Source: UBA6814 sp040753075 (GTDB taxonomy: Bacteria > Desulfobacterota > Desulfovibrionia > Desulfovibrionales > Desulfovibrionaceae). Taken from it: a DNA stretch of 55,918 nucleotides. The position numbers and the translations under genes are program-made. The stretch is from the NCBI GenBank assembly GCA_040753075.1, contig JBFMHA010000017.1, forward strand, positions 1 through 55,918, read 5' to 3'. This document shows, piece after piece, positions 26,781-35,845 of this stretch (the first letter of the stretch is position 1; every line of letters begins with the position of its first letter). The notes beneath the pieces are model-generated. The model was not told the origin of the DNA. It did no database searches and was given only the letters and a program-made list of their open reading frames with translations.

Positions 26781-28562
26781 TCAGGAGGCCGGCGTCGCCT
26801 GCCGCCCCGCGGTCTCCACCCGGTTGCGGCCGGCGTGCTTGGCCCGGTACATGGCCTCGTCCGCCTTCTGGAGCATGGCGTCGACGCCGTCGGACCCGGG
26901 GCCGTAGGCCGCCACGCCGGCGGAGAGGGTGAGGGCCACCGGACCGCCGTCCGCGGGCGCGGGCGAGGCCTCCAGGGCCGCGCGCATGCGTTCGGCCACC
27001 CGGGCGGCCCGGGCCAGGTCGGTCTCGGGCAGGAGCGCCGCGAACTCCTCGCCGCCCATGCGGCCCAGCACGTCCACGTCGCGCAGGATGCCGCCGAGCA
27101 CCCGGCAGAGGTGCTGCAGGGCCGCGTCGCCCACGTGGTGGCCGCGGGTGTCGTTGACCTTCTTGAAATGGTCCAGGTCGATGAGGACCAGGGACAGGGG
27201 GTGGCCGTAGCGCGCGCAGCGCTGCACCTCGGCCTCGGCCTTCTCCAGGAAGTGGCGGCGGTTGGCCACCCCGGTCAGGGAGTCGGCGGTGGCCAGTTCG
27301 ATGAGCCGCGCCTCCATGGCCTTGCGCGCGGTCACGTCCATGCCCACGAACATGATCTCCGGCACGCTCCCGTCGGCCGCGCGCAGCGGCCGCACGGCCC
27401 AGGACACCCACGCCCGCCCGCCGTCGGCCTTCACGTTCTGCTGCTCCACGAAGGGGAACTCCCCGGGCCGGGCCAGCAGGTCCAGGGTCTCCTGGCGCAG
27501 GTCGCGTCCGTCCTCGCCCCGGGGCGGCACGATGGTCTGGAGCAGGCTCCTGCCGAGCAGCGCCTCCTCCGGGAACCCGAAGAACTCCAGGGCGTACTCG
27601 TTGACGAAGCTCACCGCGCCCGCGGGCGTGACCCGCAGGATCATGGAGCGGGCGTTCTGCACCAGCTCCTGGTAGCGCTGCTGGGTGCGCAGCCGCTCCA
27701 GCACCTCGTGCGCCGCGGTCCAGGTGGCCGCGCCCAGCGCCAGGGCCGCGGCCAGGCCCAGGAGCAGGGTCACGTCGCGCACCGGCGGCTGGCGGCGCAG
27801 GGCCGCGGCGAACTCCCAGTCGCCCCAGGGCAGGGAGAGGTCGGCGCGCACCGCGTCGGACCGGTCGAACAGCCCGGGATCACCGGCCAGCGCCGTTCCC
27901 GGCGCCGCGCCCCGGGGCCGCACCGCCACCGGGTGGCCGTCCTTGCGGCCGACGCCCGCCTCCTCCAGGAGCAGCTTCAGGTCCATCTCGAACACGGCCA
28001 TGCCCCAGAAGGGGCCGGTGCCGGCGATGCCCACCACGTTCTGGTACACCGGGGTCACGTAGAGGAATATCTCCCGGTTGTTCACCCCGGGCGCGGGCCC
28101 GCAGAGCAGGCGGCCGTTATCCCGCACCAGGTCGGGGAGGCGGGCGGCGCAGCCCGGCGGGAGCATCTCGGCCATGGACTGGCCCAGCACGTGGGCGCGG
28201 CCCTCCAGGGGATGGACGTGGCTCACCATGTTGTTGCGGGCCAGGCGCACCCCCAGGAATCCCTGCTCCAGGCGCACCAGGTCCCGGGCCAGCAGGGCGA
28301 AGTCCCGGGCCTCGGGGTTGGGGTTGTTGGCCAGGAAGGAGACGATGTTGTTGGTGAGCAGGAAGCGGCTGAAGGTGAGCAGTTCGAAGTCCCGGCGCGT
28401 CCGGCCCAGGCTCTCCATGACCGCGAGCCGCTCCTCCTGGGCGTTCTGGGCCTGCCACGCGGCCTCCACCGCCGCGGTCACCACCGCCACCGCCGCGGCC
28501 ATGAGCAGCCCGGCCGCCAGGGGCAGGAACCGGGACAGGAGGGAAGGCTTGCGGTGCGGCAC
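26781..28562 (-). CDS. membrane diguanylate cyclase with periplasmic sensor and PAS domain
   Basis: The 593-residue protein has an N-terminal membrane helix, a roughly 240-residue periplasmic Cache-like region, a second helix (VTLLLGLAAALALGA), a PAS domain (RYQELVQNARSMILRV to MDVTARK), then GGDEF. GGEEF starts near residue 503, and the I-site RDVD lies five residues before it, so product inhibition is expected. I chose GTG 28562 because AAGGAG lies six bases upstream. The ATG at 28592 has no site, and the first membrane helix fits the shorter form. It makes c-di-GMP in response to an unknown external signal. It is divergent from dnaE with a 200-base gap, in which I see no clear element. Confidence 0.88.
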   Translation of the reverse strand: MPHRKPSLLSRFLPLAAGLLMAAAVAVVTAAVEAAWQAQNAQEERLAVMESLGRTRRDFELLTFSRFLLTNNIVSFLANNPNPEARDFALLARDLVRLEQGFLGVRLARNNMVSHVHPLEGRAHVLGQSMAEMLPPGCAARLPDLVRDNGRLLCGPAPGVNNREIFLYVTPVYQNVVGIAGTGPFWGMAVFEMDLKLLLEEAGVGRKDGHPVAVRPRGAAPGTALAGDPGLFDRSDAVRADLSLPWGDWEFAAALRRQPPVRDVTLLLGLAAALALGAATWTAAHEVLERLRTQQRYQELVQNARSMILRVTPAGAVSFVNEYALEFFGFPEEALLGRSLLQTIVPPRGEDGRDLRQETLDLLARPGEFPFVEQQNVKADGGRAWVSWAVRPLRAADGSVPEIMFVGMDVTARKAMEARLIELATADSLTGVANRRHFLEKAEAEVQRCARYGHPLSLVLIDLDHFKKVNDTRGHHVGDAALQHLCRVLGGILRDVDVLGRMGGEEFAALLPETDLARAARVAERMRAALEASPAPADGGPVALTLSAGVAAYGPGSDGVDAMLQKADEAMYRAKHAGRNRVETAGRQATPAS

Positions 28563-28763
28563 GGGGGGCTCCTTGGGTGGAAGGTAACGCATACGAATAC
28601 ACCGGGAGGGGGGAGGAGGCAATGGGGGCGCCAAAAGGCTAACAACTCCGGGAAAGCATCCCCCCGGCCCCCTCCCCCCCGCCCGCATTGTCCCCCGGGC
28701 CCTTTTCTGCTAGCCTCCGGGCTGGCCCGTCATCTCTCGCCAACATCCCGGAAAAGCTCGCAA

Positions 28764-31700
28764 ATGCCAGATTTCGTCCATCTCCACTGCCACACGGAAT
28801 ACTCCCTGCTGGACGGGGCCATCCGGCTCAAGGATTTGTGCAAGGCCGCCCACGAGTTCGGCCTGCCCGCCGCGGCCATCACCGACCACGGCAACCTGTA
28901 CGGCGCGGTGAAGTTCTACCTCACGGCCAAGGACTTCGGCCTCAAGCCGGTCATCGGCTGCGAGGTCTACCTGGCCAAGACCCACCACCAGGACCGCGAG
29001 TCCGACGACGCCCGCACCCGCTACCACCTGGTGCTCCTGGCCCAGGACCTGGCCGGCTACCGCAACCTGGTGAAGCTCGTCTCCACCGGCTGCACCGAGG
29101 GCTTCCACTACAAGCCCCGGGTGGACCGGGAGCTGCTGGCCCGCCACTCCGAGGGCCTCATCGCCCTTTCGGCCTGCCTGCAGGGCGAGGTTCCCCGGGC
29201 GCTCATGGACCACGGCTTCGACGCCGGCCTGCGCAAGGCCCGGGAGTACGAGGCCATGTTCCCGGGCCGCTTCTACCTGGAGATGCAGGCCAACGGCCTG
29301 GCCGCCCAGGACCGGCTGAACTCCATGCTCCTGGACCTGGCCCGGGAGACGTCGCTCCCCCTGGTGGGCACCAACGACTGCCACTACCTGGCCAAGGACG
29401 ACTGCGAGGCGCACGACATCCTCCTCTGCGTGGGCACGGGCGCGGTGGTGGAGGACGAGAAGCGCATGCGCATGGACGACGCGCTGCTCCACTACCGGCC
29501 GCCGCAGGAGATGGAGAAGGCCTTCGCCCACTGCCCCGAGGCCCTGGCCAACACCGTGCGCATCGCCGAGCTGTGCAACGTGGAGCTGCCGCTGGGCCGC
29601 AACGTGTTCCCGGTCTACGACACCGGGGGACTGAGCCTGGACGAGGCCATGGCGGACATGGCCCGCAAGGGCCTGGAGGCCCGGCTCGCGGCCATGCCCT
29701 ACGCGGTGGACGCCGACGCCTACCGGGCCCGGCTGGAGCTGGAGCTCGGCGTCATCAGGAACATGGGGTTCTCGGGCTATTTCCTGATCGTGGCCGACTT
29801 CATCAACTGGGCCAAGGACCACCGCATCCCGGTGGGGCCGGGCCGCGGCTCGGCCGCCGGCTCCCTGGCGGCCTACGCCATGCGCATCACCAACCTGGAC
29901 CCCATCCCCTACAACCTGCTCTTCGAGCGGTTCCTGAACCCCGAGCGGGTGTCCATGCCGGACATCGACGTGGACTTCTGCGAGCGCCGGCGGGGCGAGG
30001 TGATCCGCTACGTTTCCGAGAAGTACGGGGAGGACAAGGTCTCCCAGATCACCACCTTCGGCACCATGAAGGCCAAGGCCGTGGTGCGCGACGTGGGCCG
30101 GGCCCTGGGGCTCACCTTCGCCGAGACCGACAAGATCGCCAAGCTCATCCCCGAAGACCTCAAGATGACCATCGCCAAGGCCCTGGACATGGAGCCGGAG
30201 CTGACCGGCGCGGCCAGGGCCGACGCCCGGGTGGCCAAGCTCCTGGACGTGTCCCGGCGCCTGGAGGGCATGCACCGCCACGCCTCCACCCACGCCGCGG
30301 GCGTGGTCATCGCCGACCGGTCCCTCACCGACTACCTGCCGCTCTACCGGGGCAAGAAGAACGAAATCGTCTCCCAGTTCGACATGAAGATGGTGGAGAA
30401 GGTCGGGCTCATCAAGTTCGACTTCCTCGGCCTGCGCACCATGACCGTGATCCAGGACTGCCTGGACATCATCGAGGAGGGCGCGCCCGGGACCGCCCCC
30501 GACCTGGACACCCTGGCCCTGACCGACGAGAGGACCTACGCCCTGTACTCCCGCGGCGACACCGACGGCATCTTCCAGGTGGAGTCCGACGGCATGCGCC
30601 GCTACCTGCGGATGCTGCGGCCCACCTGCTTCGACGACCTCATCGCCATGCTGGCCCTGTACCGGCCCGGCCCCCTGGGCTCGGGCATGGTGGACGAGTT
30701 CATCAAGCGCAAGCACGGCGAGAGCGAGGTGGTCTACCCCCTGCCCAGCCTTGAGCCGGTGCTCCGGGACACCTACGGCGTCATCGTGTACCAGGAGCAG
30801 GTCATGAAGATCGCCCAGGTGGTGGCCGGCTACACCCTGGGCGGCGCGGACCTGCTGCGGCGGGCCATGGGCAAGAAGAACCCCGAGGCCATGGCCGCCC
30901 AGCGCCAGGTGTTCCTGGAGGGCGCGGCCAGGAACGGGGTGGACGCCAAGAAGGCGGGAGAGATCTTCGACCTCATGGAGAAGTTCGCGGAGTACGGGTT
31001 CAACAAGTCCCACTCCGCGGCCTACGCGCTGATCTCCTACCACACGGCCTACCTCAAGACCCATTTCCCCACCCAGTTCATGGCCGCGCTCATGACCTCG
31101 GAACTGTCCAACCAGGACAAGATCCTCAAGTACATCGGGGCCTGCCGGGACATGGACATCGCGGTGCGCCAGCCCGACCTGAACCAGTCGCAGCGCCACT
31201 TCACCGTGCCCGAGCCCGGGACCGTGGTCTTCGGGCTGGGCGGGGTCAAGAACGTGGGCGACGAGGCCATCCGCGAGATCGCGGACGCCCGCGCCGCGGA
31301 GGGGCCCTACGGCTCGCTGCTGGACCTCTGCTCCCGGGTCAACCTGCGCAAGGTCACGAAGCGGGTGCTGGAGAGCCTCGTCAAGGCCGGGGCCATGGAC
31401 AGCCTGGGCGTTCCGCGCCGCCACCTGCTGGAGAACCTGGACCGGGTGGTGGCCGTGGCCCAGAAGCGGGCCAAGGACCGGGAGTCGGGCCAGATGTCGC
31501 TCCTGGCCATGTCCGGGGCCGCGCCGCCGCCCGAGCCGGGCCTGGGCCTGGCCGGGGACGGCCCGCCGCCGGAGGAGTGGCCCGAGGACGAGAAGCTGCG
31601 CCAGGAGAAGGAGGTGCTGGGCTTCTTCCTGACCAGCCACCCGCTCCTGGCCTTCCGCCGGGAAATCCGGCGGCTGCGGCTCCTGGACCTGTCCCGGGCC

Positions 31701-32249
31701 GCGGACATGCCGCACAAGACCGAGGTGCGCCTGGCCCTCATCGTCACCGCCCAGAAGGAGCACTACACCAAGAAGGGCGACAAGATGGCCTTCCTCACGG
31801 TGGAGGACCTCTCGGGCTCGGGCGAGATGACCCTGTTCCCGGACATCTGGAAGGACGCCAAGCCCCTGGTGGAGGCCGACGAGCCGCTGCTCGTCACCGC
31901 CGAGGTGGACGCCCGCAACAACGGTCCCGCGCCCGCCGCGGCCGGGGACGACGACGAGGAGCAGCCGCCCAAGGTGGCCAAGCTCCTGGGCAAGGCCGTG
32001 GGCCGGCTGGCCGACGCGCTCACCGCCACCAACGAGCCGGTGGTTCTGGACATGCCGGGCAACGCCCTGGACGAGGCGGGCCTGGAGCGGCTCACCGGCC
32101 TGGCCAAGGCCCACCCCGGCCAGACCCCGCTGCGGGTGCGGCTCGTCCTGCCCGAGTGCGACTGCCTCATCGAACTGTCCAAGGACCACTGCGTGTTCGT
32201 CACCCCCGAGTTCTGGCGGGCGGTGGACGACTGGCTGGGGAGGCCGTAG
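28764..32249 (+). CDS. dnaE: DNA polymerase III alpha subunit
   Basis: The 1161-residue protein is the replicative polymerase catalytic subunit. It starts with the PHP domain (HLHCHTEYSLLDGA). The palm has GPGRGSAAGSL and the catalytic PDIDVDF (acids at 400, 402 and 404), with the third acid expected in the segment near KFDFLGLRTM. The C-terminal part has an HhH/tandem DNA-binding segment and an OB fold (TKKGDKMAFLTVEDLSG). It is complete and of standard DnaE1 length. The ATG at 28764 follows GGAAAAG. The next gene starts 44 bases after its stop but differs in composition. Confidence 0.97.
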   Translation: MPDFVHLHCHTEYSLLDGAIRLKDLCKAAHEFGLPAAAITDHGNLYGAVKFYLTAKDFGLKPVIGCEVYLAKTHHQDRESDDARTRYHLVLLAQDLAGYRNLVKLVSTGCTEGFHYKPRVDRELLARHSEGLIALSACLQGEVPRALMDHGFDAGLRKAREYEAMFPGRFYLEMQANGLAAQDRLNSMLLDLARETSLPLVGTNDCHYLAKDDCEAHDILLCVGTGAVVEDEKRMRMDDALLHYRPPQEMEKAFAHCPEALANTVRIAELCNVELPLGRNVFPVYDTGGLSLDEAMADMARKGLEARLAAMPYAVDADAYRARLELELGVIRNMGFSGYFLIVADFINWAKDHRIPVGPGRGSAAGSLAAYAMRITNLDPIPYNLLFERFLNPERVSMPDIDVDFCERRRGEVIRYVSEKYGEDKVSQITTFGTMKAKAVVRDVGRALGLTFAETDKIAKLIPEDLKMTIAKALDMEPELTGAARADARVAKLLDVSRRLEGMHRHASTHAAGVVIADRSLTDYLPLYRGKKNEIVSQFDMKMVEKVGLIKFDFLGLRTMTVIQDCLDIIEEGAPGTAPDLDTLALTDERTYALYSRGDTDGIFQVESDGMRRYLRMLRPTCFDDLIAMLALYRPGPLGSGMVDEFIKRKHGESEVVYPLPSLEPVLRDTYGVIVYQEQVMKIAQVVAGYTLGGADLLRRAMGKKNPEAMAAQRQVFLEGAARNGVDAKKAGEIFDLMEKFAEYGFNKSHSAAYALISYHTAYLKTHFPTQFMAALMTSELSNQDKILKYIGACRDMDIAVRQPDLNQSQRHFTVPEPGTVVFGLGGVKNVGDEAIREIADARAAEGPYGSLLDLCSRVNLRKVTKRVLESLVKAGAMDSLGVPRRHLLENLDRVVAVAQKRAKDRESGQMSLLAMSGAAPPPEPGLGLAGDGPPPEEWPEDEKLRQEKEVLGFFLTSHPLLAFRREIRRLRLLDLSRAADMPHKTEVRLALIVTAQKEHYTKKGDKMAFLTVEDLSGSGEMTLFPDIWKDAKPLVEADEPLLVTAEVDARNNGPAPAAAGDDDEEQPPKVAKLLGKAVGRLADALTATNEPVVLDMPGNALDEAGLERLTGLAKAHPGQTPLRVRLVLPECDCLIELSKDHCVFVTPEFWRAVDDWLGRP

Positions 32250-32292
32250 TATCTTTCCAACGCGTTGCAACATCCAACGATCGAGGTCGGAC

Positions 32293-33510
32293 ATGCCCTG
32301 GCTGGAAGGAATACGGGTCCAGAATTTCCGTTCCCTGAAGGACGTGACTCTGGGCCGGACCATCGAACGTCCATATGAAAAGGACCCGCTCCCCAGGTTT
32401 TCAGTGGTCATCGGCCCCAACGGGTGCGGAAAGTCGTCTTTGATGGATGTCTTCGGCTTCATCGGCGACTGCCTCCGCGAGGGGGTGGAGGCGGCCTGCA
32501 ACAAGCCGCATCGGGGAGGTTTCAGCCGTTTGCGCACACAGGGTGCGCGCCAGCCGATACGATTCGAGATCTATTACAAGCAGACTCAGAAAGCCTTGCC
32601 TATCAGTTACACCCTGGCCATCAACGCCAAGGGCGGGATTCCCTTTGTGGAGCAAGAGCGTTTGCGCCAACGCCGCAAAGGGGAAAAGGCCGGGCAGCCC
32701 TATTCTTTTCTCAATGTGACAAAGGGCCAGGGGCAAGCCTGGGCCGGCGAGGCCACCGAGGCCGAGGAGGGGAAGGGCCGAACCGACGTCAGGTTCCAAG
32801 ACCCGCAGACCCTGGGAATATCCACGTTGGGCAATCTCAAGGATCATCCGCGGATTGCCGCCTTCAAGGAGTTCCTCGAGGGTTGGTATCTCTCCTACTT
32901 CCTTCCGGACAAGGCGCGGGTCAAACCCCGCTCCGGCGCGCAGAAGCATCTGGACCGGGAGGGCGGCAACCTAGCCAACTATGTGCAGTACATGTACGTC
33001 AAGCACCGGGAGAAGTTTGGGCGGGTGCTGGCGGATGTGGCGCGCAAGATTCCGGGAATACTAAGAATCGAACCTGAAGAATCGCCGGACGGCTACCTTC
33101 TCCTGCGTTTCTTTGACCGTGGCTATGACCGGCCGTTCTATGTCCAGGACATGTCTGACGGCACGCTCAAGATGTTCGCCTATCTCATGCTGCTGGAAGA
33201 CCCCGAACCCTTCCCCTTCATGGGCATAGAAGAGCCGGAGAACGGCCTGCACCACCAGGTGTTGGAGAGCCTCGCCCTGCTCATGCAGGAGTATGCCGAA
33301 AACGGACCCCAGGTGCTTGCCACGACCCATTCCCCCTTCTTCGTGGACGCCCTGTCGCCGGAACAGGTATGGATACTGGAGAAGGACGAGCACGGCCACG
33401 CCACGGCGGTCCGTGCTGCGGACATCCCCTCGGTGGGCAGCCTGTACGACCAGGACATCCCCATGGGGACCCTGTGGTACCGGAACCACTTCGGCCGGGG
33501 TAATCCCTGA
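32293..33510 (+). CDS. ABC/OLD-like AAA ATPase, first gene of a two-gene cassette
   Basis: The 405-residue SMC/ABC-like ATPase has Walker A GPNGCGKSS (41-49), Walker B FMGIEEPE (309-316, Glu313/Glu314), a D-loop-like NGLHHQ and switch His346 in ATTHSPFFVD. This order matches the AAA_15/AAA_21 class found in OLD, RloC and PARIS-type systems. The start ATG 32293 has GAGGT upstream. G+C is visibly lower than in dnaE. The stop overlaps the ATG of the next gene by one base (TGATG). The pairing of such an ATPase with a TOPRIM-like protein is typical of anti-phage modules, so defence is my inference; it is not shown. Confidence 0.8.
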   Translation: MPWLEGIRVQNFRSLKDVTLGRTIERPYEKDPLPRFSVVIGPNGCGKSSLMDVFGFIGDCLREGVEAACNKPHRGGFSRLRTQGARQPIRFEIYYKQTQKALPISYTLAINAKGGIPFVEQERLRQRRKGEKAGQPYSFLNVTKGQGQAWAGEATEAEEGKGRTDVRFQDPQTLGISTLGNLKDHPRIAAFKEFLEGWYLSYFLPDKARVKPRSGAQKHLDREGGNLANYVQYMYVKHREKFGRVLADVARKIPGILRIEPEESPDGYLLLRFFDRGYDRPFYVQDMSDGTLKMFAYLMLLEDPEPFPFMGIEEPENGLHHQVLESLALLMQEYAENGPQVLATTHSPFFVDALSPEQVWILEKDEHGHATAVRAADIPSVGSLYDQDIPMGTLWYRNHFGRGNP

Positions 33511-34145
33511 TGCGATGCAAGGTCCTGGTCGAAGGAACGTCGGACGTCCCGGTGGTTGAAGAGATACTTGCCAGAAGGCTCAAGCTGGTCAAGGGGCGAG
33601 AGTTCGTGGTGATCGCCCACCGGGGCAAGGGCAGGCTGCCCGGGCCCGGGGAGGGAGTCGAGGAGTACACCCTCCTGGGCGCCCTGCCCGCCACCCTGCG
33701 CGGCTTGTCGCAGGAGCCCGGGCTGTGCGTCGTGGTCCTGGTCGATTCCGACACAGAAGACTGCCGGGAGCTCAAGCAACGGCTGTTGGACATGTATGCC
33801 GGGTTGGACGCCAAACCCGAGATTGTGCTTTTCAGGATTGCCGTGGAGGAAACCGAGTCCTGGCTCATTGCCGATCCGGAGGCGGTGCGCCAGGCATTTC
33901 CCCAGGCTGACGTGGATCGCCTGCGCAGCATTGCGCCGGACGCAGTGGTCGGGGCCTGGGAGCGTTTGGCCGAATCATTGGGCCGCGACCCGCGGATCGC
34001 CAACACAAAGCGGAAGAAAAAGACCTGGGCAGAGAGAATAGCCCCGCACCTCAATCTTGACGCGCCCGTTTCGCCAAGCCTGGAGGCTTTCATCAGCGGC
34101 GTCTCGCGGTGTCTCGACCAAACGCAGGAGCAGTTCCCCGGATGA
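33510..34145 (+). CDS. DUF4276-like TOPRIM-related protein, second gene of the cassette
   Basis: The 211-residue protein starts with VLVEGTSD (Glu8) and has VVVLVDSD (Asp79, Asp81), the acidic layout of a TOPRIM domain. ETESWLIAD near residues 114-122 is the other conserved block seen in DUF4276 and OLD-like nucleases. Such proteins may cleave nucleic acids with Mg2+. A basic stretch (NTKRKKKTW) follows near residue 168. It is coupled to the ATPase by TGATG and to queD by ATGA. Assignment to DUF4276 is from motif memory and needs a profile search. Confidence 0.75.
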   Translation: MRCKVLVEGTSDVPVVEEILARRLKLVKGREFVVIAHRGKGRLPGPGEGVEEYTLLGALPATLRGLSQEPGLCVVVLVDSDTEDCRELKQRLLDMYAGLDAKPEIVLFRIAVEETESWLIADPEAVRQAFPQADVDRLRSIAPDAVVGAWERLAESLGRDPRIANTKRKKKTWAERIAPHLNLDAPVSPSLEAFISGVSRCLDQTQEQFPG

Positions 34146-34528
34146 ACAAGGGAGTCTGGACGGTCGGCGTGCGCGAGGAGTTCTCGGCCGCGCACCGGCT
34201 GGAGAACTACGGCGGCAAGTGCGAGGCCCTGCACGGGCACAACTATACCGTGGAGGCCGAGGCGGAAGGCGACGCCACCGACCCGGCCACCGGCCTGCTC
34301 CTGGACTTCAAGGACCTGCGCGGCCACCTGAAGGCGGTGCTGGCCGACCTGGACCACCACTTCCTCAACGAGGCCCCCTGCCTGGAGGGCGAAAACCCCT
34401 CCTCCGAGCACCTGGCCCGCTACATCTTCCGCGCGCTCAAGAAGCGCCTGGCCCCCCTGCCCGTCCGCCTCGCCCTGGTCCGGGTCTTCGAGAAGCCCGG
34501 CCAGTGGGCGGCCTGGCGGGAGGACTAG
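34142..34528 (+). CDS. queD: QueD/6-pyruvoyl-tetrahydropterin synthase family protein
   Basis: The 128-residue protein carries the zinc ligands His18, His31 and His33 (FSAAHRL, LHGHNY) and the catalytic Cys27 (GKCEALHGH) of the T-fold QueD/PTPS family, with the late Glu in VRVFEKP. QueD converts dihydroneopterin triphosphate to carboxy-tetrahydropterin for queuosine. The ATG overlaps the DUF4276-like stop by ATGA. Its TAG stop and the TAG of the convergent DUF2867 gene lie in one shared CTAG (34525-34528). Other queuosine genes are not nearby. Confidence 0.88.
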   Translation: MNKGVWTVGVREEFSAAHRLENYGGKCEALHGHNYTVEAEAEGDATDPATGLLLDFKDLRGHLKAVLADLDHHFLNEAPCLEGENPSSEHLARYIFRALKKRLAPLPVRLALVRVFEKPGQWAAWRED

Positions 34529-35052
34529 GCGTCCCCCTCCCGCACCCCGGCCTTGGCCATGGCCGCCACGATGAGGTGGTGGAAGGGCAGGATGAGGGCG
34601 AAGTAGAGCGGGCCGGTCCAGTGGCGGTGGCGCACCACGGTGCAGACGTGGTAGCGCCGCAGGCCGTCGGGCAGGGGCTCGGCCAGGACCGCGATCCAGG
34701 CGTCCAGGTGTTTGTCCCCGGCCTCGGCGATCCAGAAGTCGTCCTCTTGCGCCGCGCGCACCACGAAGAATCTCAGGCTGCCGCCCGGGGCCATGGGAAC
34801 CGCCTCGGGCGCGATGGGGGAGCCGGCGGGGAAGTCCTCGTGACGCAGGCCCAGCACCCGGGCCAGCACCCCGCGCGCCTTGAAGAGCGCCGCCGCCCAG
34901 CCCGGGGTCCAGGAGAGCATGGCCGCCAGGAACCGGCGCATCCCGCACCGGCCCTGCACGGTCTTCACGTCCACGTGGTCCGCGCCTGCGGCCTCGGGCA
35001 GGACCTCGGCCAGGCGTTGCCGGATTCTCGTCGCATCGCCGGCGGCGTTCAT
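34525..35052 (-). CDS. DUF2867 family protein
   Basis: The 175-residue protein matches the DUF2867 pattern seen at the C-terminus of some NAD-binding epimerases. It has an N-terminal DHVDVKTVQ segment, a W-xxx-LFKARGVLARVLGL block, and the closing YHVCTVVRHRHWTGPLYFALILPFHHLIV, where a hydrophobic PFH motif is typical. Here it stands alone. The ATG at 35052 has a perfect AAAGGAGGA site. The function of the family is unknown; a lipid-binding SRPBCC-like fold is likely. It converges on queD. Confidence 0.72.
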   Translation of the reverse strand: MNAAGDATRIRQRLAEVLPEAAGADHVDVKTVQGRCGMRRFLAAMLSWTPGWAAALFKARGVLARVLGLRHEDFPAGSPIAPEAVPMAPGGSLRFFVVRAAQEDDFWIAEAGDKHLDAWIAVLAEPLPDGLRRYHVCTVVRHRHWTGPLYFALILPFHHLIVAAMAKAGVREGDA

Positions 35053-35245
35053 GGCTCCTCCTTTCGGGGCGCGGTCCGGCTTGTCGCAGTTCGGCTTGGC
35101 GCGGTCCGGACCCGGCGTCCCGGCGACAGAGTTTTTCCCGGGAATACGAGTTGTTACGCCCATGGAGAAGGCCGGTCAACCCGGGCCGGAGCCGGCCGGG
35201 AGACGCACTTCCGGAACCGGGCCGAGTGAGGTAAGGTGCCGGTCC

Positions 35246-35725
35246 ATGCGACTCGTCATCCAGCGCGTGTCTTCGGCTTCCGTGGACGTGGACGGCAAGA
35301 CCGTGGGCGAGATCGGCCCCGGCTTCCTGGTGCTCGTGGGGTTCGGGGCCGACGACCCCGCGGACCTGCCGCGGCGGAAGGCCTGGTCCCAGATGCTCGA
35401 CAAGCTCGTGAACCTCCGGGTGTTCCCGGACGAGGCGGGCAAGCTCAACCGTTCGCTCCTGGACACCGGCGGCCAGGTCCTGGCCGTGTCCCAGTTCACC
35501 CTGTACGCCGATTGCCGGAAGGGCCGTCGCCCCTCGTTCCATCTTGCCGCGGACGCCGCCCTTGGCGTACGGTTGTACGCAGCCTTCCTGGCCGCGCTGG
35601 AGCCCCTGCTCCCCGGGCGGGTGGCGCAGGGGGTCTTCGGCGCGGAGATGGACGTGCGCCTGGTCAACGCCGGGCCCGTGACCATCGTCCTGGACAGCGA
35701 CGATTTCGGCGGCGCGGGGGTGTGA
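35246..35725 (+). CDS. dtd: D-aminoacyl-tRNA deacylase
   Basis: Dtd removes D-amino acids (and glycine from tRNA-Ala) from mischarged tRNA. The 159-residue protein has the family's MRLVIQRV start, SQFTLYADCRKGRRPSF active-site block (residues about 87-103) and the NAGPVTIVLDS segment holding the Gly-cisPro pair. It has the usual dimer-forming length (slightly long at the C-terminus). The ATG at 35246 follows GAGGTAAGG. It appears monocistronic; a promoter and palindrome for the next operon lie just downstream. Confidence 0.95.
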   Translation: MRLVIQRVSSASVDVDGKTVGEIGPGFLVLVGFGADDPADLPRRKAWSQMLDKLVNLRVFPDEAGKLNRSLLDTGGQVLAVSQFTLYADCRKGRRPSFHLAADAALGVRLYAAFLAALEPLLPGRVAQGVFGAEMDVRLVNAGPVTIVLDSDDFGGAGV

Positions 35726-35749
35726 CCCGGCCGAAAAAAGCCTTGGTTT

Positions 35750-35778
35750 TTGCGCAACGATATGTAATGTATTACAAT
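35750..35778 (+). promoter_or_regulatory. promoter of the RsbU-like/motility operon with an overlapping operator-like palindrome
   Basis: TTGCGC (35750-35755) and TACAAT (35773-35778) are separated by 17 bases. The dyad TGTAAT-GT-ATTACA (35763-35776) overlaps the -10 region, where a bound protein would block polymerase. Transcription would start near 35785, leaving a 60-base leader with a GGAGGAG site. Confidence 0.6.
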
Positions 35779-35845
35779 TAAAAAGGGGATCGAACCCGGG
35801 CGCAGGGGCCAGGCCCGCGCCCGCGCCAGGAGGAGCCCGACCGAC

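Noticed and set aside
26835..28763. Upstream extension of the dnaE frame, giving a protein of 1804 residues
   Set aside because: The extension is antisense to the diguanylate cyclase, and DnaE starts naturally at the PHP motif, so ATG 28764 was used.
35788..35803. tRNA-like T-arm (GGGATCGAACCC) on the minus strand
   Set aside because: No acceptor, D-arm or anticodon stem can be formed around it; the flank is AT-rich on one side and coding leader on the other.
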